64,000 nucleotides of DNA from Ulota crispa (taxonomy: Eukaryota > Streptophyta > Bryopsida > Orthotrichales > Orthotrichaceae): NCBI GenBank assembly GCA_963920765.1, contig OY987242.1, forward strand, positions 38,429,264-38,493,263, given 5' to 3'. Both the position numbers and the translations under genes were made by a program. This document shows, in pieces, positions 46,964-57,260 of this stretch (positions within the stretch are counted from its first letter, which is position 1; every line of letters starts with the position of its first letter). Below the pieces are notes generated by a model. It was not told the origin of the DNA. It did not search any database and saw only the letters and a list, made by a program, of their open reading frames with translations.

Positions 46964-48689
46964 AACTTAATGGAACATTACTATGTACATAGATTTAGTA
47001 GTCTATTACTTGGTTTACTAACTTGAATTGTATGGAGCTAGCCCTGCCTGAGGCTGGAAATCAGGTAGAAGCCTTGCAGGGGACCTCTTGTACTTGTTGT
47101 TCAATTGCAAATTAAAGACTGGAAGATGAGGGTCTGGTGGATTTTTTCGGAAAGGAGCTTTTGTTCCAAGTGCAATCTTTAAACTGGTTGAATTTCACAC
47201 AATTTATACCAAAATAATTTACAGTTAAAAATCGTGTGCACTGTATGTGTTAAGTTTGAAAATTTTAGCTTTTGAGTAGTGTTTTTAGCCACTTGAGCTA
47301 AAAGGGAAAATCATATTCGGGATCACTGCTGCACAGCAGAATCTAAATCTAATTTGAACTTTTCGTCTGGTGGCTTTGTTAATCAAGAACAGTCAAGCTG
47401 AATTTAGCTACCACGTTTTGAATTGCTTTTCTATCCAACGAATTGCAAGTTGTCAAAATGTAAGTAGTATTTAATTTGCACCTATCAATCATGTAGAAAC
47501 ATCACAAATAAGAAGATTTGATTAGATTTTGTAAAATTTGGTGTCACCAGCTTAAAAGTGGGTCTTCCGTTCTTCGATTCCTTGAGACGATGCAATGCTC
47601 CAATGGTAATTGTTCAATAAGTTAATAATGCAGGCCAGATTGTGGAATAACAAATCTCACTGTAAGCGACATTGAGAGAAGGTGGCTTGCATAAGAAAAG
47701 AAATGTTGTTGTTGGCCTTGTAAGATTTTGAATGTTATCACAAAATTAACTAATTAATTTTTGAAATGTTAGATTGAGCACTATGATGTATTGATTGTTG
47801 AGCAATGAGGAAAAAGGTTAGATTGTGGTAGTGCTAGAGGATGGCATGAAATGTCAGGACCTTGAAATAGTTATTTGGAATTGGTAAGAAATCAAAGTAG
47901 ATTAGTGCGTGGCAATATTCTACAAGGAAAATGCATAGGATTGTATATTTGTATAGCAATAATCGTCAAGTTTGGTTGTTGTTTGTTGATGGTTTAGGGT
48001 GCTTGCAAAATTTCCTCATGTTTTTATACCTCTGGACAAAATATATCAAGCACTTTTGTGACTACTATTTATGACGGAACACAAAGAATTTTTTATTTCT
48101 TTATTTCTTTTTCACAATCACCCTAAGCAATTAAGAGTTATGGAATGTTACAAACCTCCCACAACTAGTAACCTCAAAGGACAGAAGACCCCAGTTAAAT
48201 ATCAATTAGGATTTTTTGGACAATAATACAAAAAGCTCATATATACCTCCCAAAAAGAGAGGTCAATTCTCAAAAAAGGTGACCTCCTCACTTTCCAAGC
48301 TCCATCTTATATCATCAAAATTATCACTCAAAGACTATTAATCCTTTAGATTGATTAGGAATTATTTTTCAATCAAGAGCTTTCTAATTCCATCTAGAAT
48401 TATTTGCAAAGTAATAGTATTAATCATATGTAGAAGTAATTTAAGTATGACTTCATATCATACTAGTGTGGCCATGTGCTGTTGATTCAATTTTCACCCC
48501 CTCCATGCCCCCATGCCATCTCCTCATGCCATTTGTGGTTAAACTTATACTTTATTTCAACTAAACTTGTACTCTACTTTACTTTTAACTCAACATCCAA
48601 ATTTTACTTTAAAGTTAAACTTGTACTCTACCTTATTTTTACACAAAACTTGTCTTTGGCCAATCAGTAATTTCTAAAATTTTAATCCA
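46964..48689. other. 3' region of the MADS gene and gene-free DNA
   Basis: The first 200-300 bases are likely 3' untranslated sequence. No gene or element ends recognised beyond that. Confidence 0.4.
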
Positions 48690-48895
48690 TAAAAAGTTTG
48701 AAATTCAATAATTTTCTTGCCATACACCCAAATGCCACAAAACCAAGCATGTGCACCCCTCCTTGCCAAGAGCTTTCCTATGGTACCAAGCATGCAACAA
48801 GGGGGCACAAGGTCCGGGAGATCTCAATGTGACAAACATCCAAAAATACAAACAAATAAACAAATAAACAAAAAAGCAACCTGATTTAAGGTATT
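48690..48895. repeat. Dispersed repeat, reverse copy of 36281-36560
   Basis: Contains CCCCTCCTTGCCAAGAGCTT and an (AAAC/AAAT)n run at about 48855-48880, the reverse complement of the arrangement at 36281. Open frames crossing it on the minus strand are repeat-derived. Confidence 0.55.
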
Positions 48896-48902
48896 GAATC
48901 AA

Positions 48903-50257
48903 GGGAAAATACCAAAAAATAGATTTGACAATTGGCCGTATTTTGAAAATAGTCTTGACAATTTAGAAGTATTGAAAATAGGCCTCCTTTGGGTCTTGAG
49001 TTTTTGCGGTTTATTTCTTTCAATTCTTGAATTGGTTAGTCAAGGAACTTTTTTTGTTATTTTCTCCTTATCATATTATAAATATTGGAAAATCAGATTT
49101 TCAACCAACTTTTCAGCCAATGTTTACAATTTGCAAATGGTTTTTTCTCATTTCAACCGGCTAGCTTTGAACTAGTTGTTTGTTCTTCCCAAACGGCGTC
49201 ATCATATATAAAAAGTAGGCCTTGCGACTAAGGTGACCAAAATTTTGCGCACGTTTATGTATGGGAATTGATATGAGTACACCCAAGGCTTGATATATGC
49301 ACATAAGGAGAGGGGTAAATTTTAGATATTTACCATCAACAAGCTGAATTTGGAAAGTTCAAATTTAGATTTGGATTTAGAGACCTTGATTTAGTCTAGA
49401 ATCACAATGGAAATTACAGTTGAACTACGCCCAATAGAAAAGCTTAGCTAGGGGGCAAATCATTACTTTTGCCCTTGTTTGTAAAAAAACTTAAGCTTTT
49501 CCATTGGGCATAGAGTGCGTGACACTTATAACCAACAACTCCCAATTCAAGTGATTAGCCTAAGGCTTTGTCAAAAAAAAGTTTTCAGAACTTCAAATCC
49601 ACCAAAATGAGGATGAAGCTTAGGATTTGTCCCGCTTGGTGGTAGAATTACTTTTGAGCTAATGAGAATTTGTGTTGTGCCTTAGTATTTCTTGATTGGC
49701 CAGTAATTGTTGGTTATAAGTGTCATGCACTATACTTCAATTGTAACCTCCATTGTGGTTCTAGACTAAATCAAGGTCTCTAAATCCAAATCTAAATTTG
49801 AACTTTCCAAATTCAGCTTGTTGATGGTAAATATCTAAAATTTACCCCTCTCCTTATGTGCATATATCAAGCCTCGGGTGTACTCATATCAATTCCCATA
49901 CATAAACGTGCGCAAAATTTTGGTCACCTTAGTCGCAAGGCCTACTTTTTATATATGATGACGCCGTTTGGGAAGAACAAACAACTAGTTCAAAGCTAGC
50001 CGGTTGAAATGAGAAAAAACCATTTGCAAATTGTAAACATTGGCTGAAAAGTTGGTTGAAAATCTGATTTTCCAATATTTATAATATGATAAGGAGAAAA
50101 TAACAAAAAAAGTTCCTTGACTAACCAATTCAAGAATTGAAAGAAATAAACCGCAAAAACTCAAGACCCAAAGGAGGCCTATTTTCAATACTTCTAAATT
50201 GTCAAGACTATTTTCAAAATATGGCCAATTATCAAATCTATTTTTTGATATTTTCCC
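48903..50257. repeat. 1.36-kb near-perfect palindrome (Mutator-like or foldback element)
   Basis: Left end GGGAAAATACCAAAAAATAG; right end its near reverse complement ending TTTTCCC. Arms of about 530 bp (48903-49435 and 49725-50257) differ at only a handful of positions. The same 67-codon open frame therefore appears on both arms in opposite strands (49176 leftward and 49985 rightward ends); I treat it as non-coding. The GGGAAAAT start and long arms resemble Mutator-like termini. Flanks TTGAATCAA and TTAATACAA match at 6 of 9 positions, so a 9-bp target duplication is possible but unproven. Confidence 0.75.
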
Positions 50258-50641
50258 TTAATACAATCTTAATCTTCTACTTAAAAACATCTAATTCTAA
50301 ATTCTAACACCTTTTTTTTAATCTGAAAGCTCTCTAACTCTAGTGCACTTCCACTACACTTATCATTCAAGTGTAGTTGTTTAACTCTATTGCACAAGTT
50401 TACCATCTAAAGATACATCTTCATTCAATCTCTGTTTATTCACTACTCTGTAGTTCACAATTCATCATGAATCAGTCCATAAATCAATGCATTCATCCAT
50501 CGAAGATCTTAACAAAGGTCAGGACAAATTCAATATCAAATTTTTCATTGATTTATGCACTCATCTATCAAAGGTTGTGACAAAAGTCACGACATGGAAG
50601 TTGGCACTCTAGTTCAAGGTAGTTTACTTCCAATGCAAGCA

Positions 50642-51083
50642 TTAGCAAAGTTTTGAGCCCTCCAAGACCCCCCTACAAAGTCTAGATCTAAAGGGGTCTT
50701 ATAACATTTACTTACTACAACAAATAAATCACTAAATTTCCTATTTCTGTTCAATCTTTGAATTTAATGTCATCATGAAAATTATATTATTATGTTATCC
50801 CTCTTGGACAAAAAATATGTGTATAAATGTACAATATGATCATAAATTCTACTTAACTCTATTTGAATAGATGAGTGAAGTATTTGGATAGTGGGTAGTG
50901 AGTATATTTACATATTTTATGAGGAAAATGCCTTTTTTATTGTTTTGGGTTGTGCATGTGACTTAGGTCTTTCATGGAAGGTAGCAATGGGTGTGAGTGC
51001 CCTTTTCTTGTACTCACGCTAGCCAATTAATAATTCGGTTTGTCAAACCTTAGGGGCTCTTGGAGGGCTCAAAACTTTGCTAA
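50642..51083. mobile_element. MITE with TTAGCAAAGTTTTGAGCCC ends
   Basis: Terminal inverted repeats of about 26 bp: TTAGCAAAGTTTTGAGCCCT at the left and its reverse complement at the right. About 442 bp, no coding content. Confidence 0.65.
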
Positions 51084-51248
51084 AGGGAGAGTTGCCCATG
51101 ATGCAACAAAAATTTATTTGGCCTCTATGTTCTTTGGACTTGAACTTTGTAGAGAAACTATAGAGGATTATCAAAGATTTTTTGCTTCATAACCATAAAC
51201 TAAGAGCCAAAGAAGAAATGAAGCAATATATTGATTATTATAAGATAT

Positions 51249-51564
51249 AAGGTAGGAACACCCATAAGCATTAGTGTCCCCATAACTGTCACCTCTAAAA
51301 TCTAAAAAAATATGTGAAAATAAATAGATGTAATTACAAGAATGTACAACATGTGAACATGAAACCTTAATAGTGGTTATGGGTGCAATGGCAGTTTGCT
51401 CTTTAAAAATTCACAACTTATTCTCACAGTATCCAAATAATACATTTGAAAGTGCAAACTCATTATGTTTCTGTTGCTAAGATGATCCTATAATTTGCTA
51501 GATATTTATTACTAGTCATCATGTTCAAAACCCTTAAACTAACGCTTACGGGTGTTCCTACCTT
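51249..51564. mobile_element. Complete AAGGTAG-ended MITE
   Basis: Left end AAGGTAGGAACACCCATAAG; right end CTTACGGGTGTTCCTACCTT. 316 bp, non-coding. Other copies: 5941-7385 (split by insertion) and from 7727. It shows the state of the family before the nested insertions in those copies. Confidence 0.75.
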
Positions 51565-52134
51565 AGTACCTCTAGAGCAACTCCATACGCAAACGAGTGA
51601 TAAGGGTGAAAATGCAATTAGTTGTCTCAACAAAATGTTGTAGCACTAGATAGTAGATATATTGTGTTATGATTTTTTGTTTGTTGACGACTTGATAAAT
51701 TTTTATTCAAACTTGTTGTGATGACAAACTAGAATTTCTCATATTTTCAATGTGCTTTACAGCTTGTGGATCGATGAATTTGAAGTTTACAAAAGCTTCT
51801 ACTCAAGGTTTCACATTTTGATTCAATTTGCAAAAGAAAATTCAAATTTTTTTGGATCTTGTTATAGATTGAATGATTTTGATGCTAAGTTTAATTATTG
51901 TGATACAACATTTTGAAAGAATACTAGCATTGAATTGTTTGTAATATAGATAGCACCAATATTTAGGCTGGATGGTGATGCAAGATACTGCTTCATTGAT
52001 CTTATTAATTAATTGATCTTCATGAATTTCTGTTTATAGTTAACATACCAGGCACCTCAAATATACACTTATCAAGTTCTTCAAATTTAATTTGTGAATT
52101 GTGCATAACGTTTCAAAAGAAGGGACAATCTTAA
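51565..52134. other. Gene-free AT-rich DNA
   Basis: Nothing recognised. Confidence 0.4.
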
Positions 52135-53065
52135 CCCCTGAAAGCCCGAGTGTCTCCTTGGGGGACAAATGGGATTTTGGGCATGTATTTATAACTAAAC
52201 TACTTTGTGTGATTTTCTGAAACTTTTATGGAAGATAGGGATTTCAAAGATTTATGTGGGTATCTGATTTTTTCTTCATTTTGATATTTATTGAAGAAGT
52301 TATGCATGAATTTCTGAAAAACAAGGGAGGGCAAGCAACCCAAAAAGTTCTATAAATATTGCAGATTTTTAAAATAAAAATATGAATATGGTTCTTTAGA
52401 TTTACACATATGTGGGAAGCTTTGAATCATTCAACTTTGATTGATGAGATGAAAGTTATGATAAATTTTAGTTTGCAGGTAGGTATGGAACTCCCAAACC
52501 TCCATTCCTTTTGCACCTTGTAAAATTTGGTGCTTTACTTTTTTGAGCTCTTTGTGTTTGTTTTTTTTTTTTTTGGACCTTTTTTTTTTCCATTGGATCA
52601 AAGTAATTCAGATTTCTGAATTTTACATAAATCCTCGAGTTTTGCTTTAGTGTATATGCAAATTTCATGGTTTACAGCATTGCAAGATTTTAAGAAGTAT
52701 GTTTGATACCTCCAATTCATTTGAGAATTCTCCGACACTTACCAAACTTGGTCTTCTACATGGAAAAAATAAACCTCAACTTGGCATAGAGCAATTTTTT
52801 TGATATAGGGGAGGTTAAAGGCTTCTGAGACTTTTGGGCAATAGGATTTTTATTTTTATTTTTTACTTTAGATGTTAATATCTCACTCTTCTACATATGA
52901 AATGAGCTGATTTTTTTTCCACAAGTACCTCCCATAGTTTAGAACAAGATCCTATGGTTGGATTTTTTTTTAAATCTTTTTTTCCTACCTTTCTACTCAT
53001 TCTCCAAAAAGTGGCAATTTTCAGTGACTTTCACATAAGAATTAAAGGGCTTGGGTCTTGAGGGG
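52135..53065. mobile_element. TTAA-flanked element C
   Basis: TTAA (52131-52134) precedes CCCCTGAAAGCCCGAG; at the right, GGGTCTTGAGGGG precedes TTAA (53066-53069). The inverted ends are imperfect. The left part contains GGGGGACAAATGGGATTTTG, shared with the element starting at 63739. 931 bp, no transposase. Confidence 0.65.
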
Positions 53066-53262
53066 TTAACTAGTGTACCTTGCTCACCAATCTCCAATTT
53101 CTCCACTGAAAACTAGGTCCTGCACGGAATCTTCAACTCCAAATAAGTCTAGGCTAGCTTTTCTTCATCAAATTTAGAATCAGCACAGATCTAGGTATAC
53201 GTGGAGTTGTCAAGTGGCTTTTGGCGGCCATGAAACGCTGCCATTTGTCCATTCTCTTTTAA

Positions 53263-53349
53263 CCCTTAAGCGTTGACGGGGACAAAAATCGTCCTTAGGT
53301 ATGTGCGGGGCCCTATGTACCCATGGTGACCCACCCCAGCACTTAAGGG
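53263..53349. mobile_element. 87-bp TTAA-flanked mini-element
   Basis: TTAA then CCCTTAAGCGTTGACGGGG; right end CCCCAGCACTTAAGGG then TTAA. This is among the smallest members of the TTAA group, essentially two ends and a short GC-richer loop. Confidence 0.6.
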
Positions 53350-53353
53350 TTAA

Positions 53354-54403
53354 TTCCTATTTTGGAGGATTGAATTAGTCCGCCTTGTTTACGATTAGAG
53401 TTTTTTTTTTTTGGTTTTGGGACGGCAGCTTCTCAGGCCATATGGTAAATTATATTGGTGCAAACATGGCCAAACAAATTTTTTTTAAGTGCAAAATTAG
53501 GCTGCAAGTGTTTACACTTTGAGCTTGTTGATATTGACCAATTTTTTCTAAAATCAAATATTGGTTTTGCAAGAATGAATTTTTTGAAAACTTGGGTTAC
53601 TAAACCCAATTTCTTTTAACAAAAGATACATTATCTTAAAGAAACTTAAGGACGGCCTGATTTTCCAATAATACAACTCCACTCGGTGTGAAGATCACTT
53701 TGTTTTCTACCTAAGTTCCTAATTGACTGGCTACAAACAACAACATATTCTTTTTATTGATGCGTAGCAGACTTCTAGATTTGGAATGTTGAATGACATT
53801 TGGCACCAAGACGCTATTTTTTCTTCATTTTTTTGTATAGACTTGAAGTTTGAATTATTTTTTTTGTAGCTTTCTAGCTTTTAAAGCCAAAAAAAAAATC
53901 ATGTTTACAATGTGTGACTTTTGAATAGAATATTGCAAGCGGACCTTTTTATCAAGATTTAATTTTTGTTTTTGGTAGAGTAGAGCAACCCGCACCCCAG
54001 AATGCAAGGCATGTAAGGAAAATTTAGATAAAATTGGAACAAATGAATGATCTACAAAAGTTCATCCAAAAAACTGCTAATAAAAGCTACTTTCATCCAA
54101 AGTTTGACAAATTGGATCTTACTCCAAGAAGAATCTGACAATTTCATCCAACTTTTCCCACAAAAATCTTAGCGTATTGATTGCTAGCTGATATTCGAGG
54201 GAAGATTTAGGCAGAAATTTGCCAACAAGTTAAACGCTGCTCTTTATCATGTCCAGCGGCCTCAACTCCCAAATGTTAATTCGATAAACAGCTCAAATCT
54301 ATGCTAAATTTGCTAATAATCTAACGCACTCAATTGGTTCAAGCCTCTTTTCTTACGTATCAATGGAACAGTCACATATTTGAACATGCTTGAACATTCT
54401 GAG
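53354..54403. repeat. Gene-free DNA with second copy of the 15805 repeat
   Basis: From about 53965 to 54260 the sequence (GCACCCCAGAATGCAAGGCA onward) resembles 15805-16090 in the same orientation. No gene seen. Confidence 0.55.
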
Positions 54404-54407
54404 TTAT

Positions 54408-55331
54408 CTCCAAAAGAACCCAGGGTGTTTTTTGAGAAAAAACCTCAGAAATTGCCAACTTTTAGTGCATGGCCCTAAATTGAAAATAAAAGCATTTTTT
54501 CTCAATTTCAACCACACAAGAGTGTGTAAAACAAATAAATTAATGTGTGCAAAAAAATTTGGCCTATTTGACTGCACGGGTTGTAAGATTATAACATTTG
54601 AAGTGAGAATAACAACTTTTTTTCATTCCTGTAAAACAAAGTCAGCAGACTTTGAACCTTCTTAGAGTAAATTTTTTCTCTACACAAAAATGAACTTTTT
54701 GACCTTTCACAATAGATGTAAGGTTCACTCATGAAATTTTTCAAAAGCAAATATAGAATCTATCTTATCTAAATCACCCTGCAATGCAAGGAGGTTTAGT
54801 GAATAAGCAATACACTAGTCATTCTTTCATGATTTCTTGTGCAATGAGGAAGTCTTTTATTTGAAATCTAAATGGTGAAAAGTTAGAGACAAACATTTGG
54901 AACATGTGAAAAAAAATTCAAGAGCTTTGGATTTATAGATTGAAAGATAATAGGGCTTGAAGTTAGAGGAATTTTTTTCTTGAAATTGCCTAAACATAGT
55001 TAACAAAGTTTGACTCCCTTCAAAATGTGATGTGATTTTTGTCAATTGTACACCATGTTTTTTTTAGTTACGTACTTTCCAAATTTCAAAAGTGGATGAG
55101 AGTTTTAGCATAAGATTCTCCAAAGATGCCCAAACTGCCCAAGTAGCCCAATTTCTTTTTGGGCAACATAATTTTTGAACCAGGCATTTGATTGGGGAGA
55201 AAATTACATTTCCACTTGGGGAATACAGATTTGCGCCTTATGTAAGAATTTAAAAACATCCAATACAAAACAACTCCATATGACCCTACCCATGTTCTCA
55301 AGTGGCCATTGAACAACAACTTGATCCTTTA
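54408..55331. mobile_element. TTAA-type element, diverged copy A2
   Basis: Resembles 41768-42720 along most of its length, for example TGTAAGATTATAACATTTGAA at about 54582 and CAAGAGCTTTGGATTTATAG at about 54920. The ends are decayed: left TTAT then CTCCAAAAGAACCC, right TTGATCCTTTAG. It lacks the long poly-T run of copy A1. Confidence 0.7.
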
Positions 55332-55333
55332 GC

Positions 55334-55403
55334 CCCCAATGCCCCAACAACAAAAATTTGGCTCCCTTTTCCATGTACTTTGTGATACCTGGAGCATTGA
55401 GGC
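55334..55403. mobile_element. Possible TTAA mini-element at the end of copy A2
   Basis: TTAG then CCCCCAATGCCCC at the left, and GGAGCATTGAGGCG then TTAA at the right, about 70 bp. It appears to have landed at the right terminus of A2. Weak call because one flank is TTAG. Confidence 0.4.
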
Positions 55404-55409
55404 GTTAAG

Positions 55410-56140
55410 AGTTAATATCATTATAGTAGTTCATTTGTGTTCTAACTTATCCAATCCAATGATCATTGTTCATTTAGTACCAAATTAATTCTTATCTTTG
55501 TACTACATGATTTATTTAACTTTTCCTTGCTTTCTGAGTAGAATCTCGTTTCAATTTGGTCTACCAAATTGTATGGACATTACAAGCAACAAGCTCGGCT
55601 TGAAAATCTTACACCAAATACTGTTGAGAGAACGTTTCTGAGATGCTATTTCATGAGGCGTTTTTTTTTTGAATTCTTTCTTTTGTACAAATTCTTTGCG
55701 AAGAATTTTTTGCAACAAATTTTTTATATTTATTTAAATTGTTGTTGGTTGTTAGTGGTGTTTCTTTGCACTTGTGGAGATGCTCTTGTGGGTTAATTCC
55801 TAAGCGCCCAGCCAACGAGATCCTGTCATTAGAGATCAGAAATAAATTGCTTATACGTTTTCTATTGGTATGGTGGAATCTGTCAAGGCTGGTCCCCATC
55901 AGCAACTAAGGTCGTATTCTTTCCAATCCTACAGTCACTTTTTCTTGAATGTACTTTTACAAGCTCCGGTGCTTATTAAACTCCCCATCTGGTCCCCAAT
56001 TCTAAACACTCTCTGTTTATCAAACTCTCGCAGGATGAAGAAGTCTGGGGAGGGGGGATCGCCATGAGAGCGTGGCCCAGCCTGCGAACCAATCAAACAA
56101 GAGCACGGAACACGCGGGGGCAACACGTAATGACGGATGG
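55410..56140. other. Gene-free DNA upstream of the SPX-RING gene
   Basis: No gene seen. Composition becomes more GC-rich from about 56030 toward the next gene's promoter. Confidence 0.4.
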
Positions 56141-57260
56141 ATGTGAAAGCGACGGATCTTCAAACCCTAATTCATCCGTAGCTTGCTCTGCACGTAAGTT
56201 AAAGTCTACGGAGTATCCAGCACCGATCAGCAAAGAAGCCTAAGCTCGCCAGGTTAAAATTCACATCGCCATACAAAACTCCCGCCTGCTCACGAGTGCA
56301 GATTGTTTTGTTTCTTCTTCTCTTTGAAACGCTTGCACAAACAAATCTGCACAGTGTCCTTGGAATCTCCGCAACATTGCTGCACAACTTCTGCAGTCAA
56401 CAAACGCAAGTGAGGAGCAGGGGTGACGATAAAATCATGGACTCTTCTTGCCCGATTCCTGAAAACGAGCTCGATTTTCATATTCGTCAACAGGAAGAAT
56501 TCTCAAAGGCAGAGGAGGACCAATACCGGATGGACACCGATTCCCAGGATTCGGACTTTGCGGTGTGGTGGACTGGCTTAAATTAGCATTGCGGTTGTTT
56601 GTAGTGGCGGAGATGTTGTTTCGGAGAAAGTCATTTGCGGCATTGGCGGTGGAACGAAGTAGCTTCGAAGCACCTCCAGAGTGCCTTACAGGCTATTCGG
56701 TCGGTCGTCGCCACTCCTTTACTGTATCATGCTCGCCCTCATTTTCTTGGTTCTTTGAAAGCCTTCTTCGACGTTTCGTGGCGTCCATTCGCTCGGTGAC
56801 GTTTTACTTTGAGGACGTTGAGTGCTTGGTTTCGTTTTTTGTGCCGATTGTTGATTTCTTTGTTATCGTCGGTCGGTTTCGGGATTCAAATCTTGCGGTT
56901 GTTCAACCCTCGGCCTTCACGGGAGCGGAGGGTTTAAATGATCAGTCGTTGAAATCGAGGTTGTTTGGGACTGTATTGGTGTTTTAAGCATTGTCGTGGA
57001 TATGTCCTTTTTATAAGAGAATGTCTTTACTTACCGAAGACAACGAACGAGGAAATTGTAGGTTGGAGAGTTGGAATCCCACTGGAGTTTACTTGAGATG
57101 AGCTAACAAAATTGTATTGTTTGAGTTAAATAATAGAAGTGCACACCATAATTGCTAGAGGTGGACATGTGTGTGAGAGTATTGGTTCAACCGATTTCGT
57201 AGTGAAGAGGACAGGTGGTTTGAGTGATTCAAAACAGTTGGTTAATGCAAGTGAACGAGC
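56141..57260 (+). promoter_or_regulatory. Promoter and long 5' leader of the SPX-RING gene, with a candidate upstream ORF
   Basis: A telo-box-like AAACCCTAAT lies at 56163. From 56200 the sequence is CpG-containing. An ATG at 56437 opens a 49-codon acidic frame (begins MDSSCPIPENE, stops at 56586) that could be an upstream ORF or a separate leader exon. Splice-like signals are present, so the leader may be spliced. No miR827-like site was seen by eye; that site regulates NLA in flowering plants. Confidence 0.4.

Noticed and set aside
48975-50188. Two identical 67-codon frames on opposite strands
   Set aside because: They are the two arms of one palindrome; identity comes from arm similarity, with no homology and no conserved start context.
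56141-57260. miR827 target site in the SPX-RING leader
   Set aside because: No convincing complementary stretch seen by eye, and miR827 is mainly known from flowering plants.
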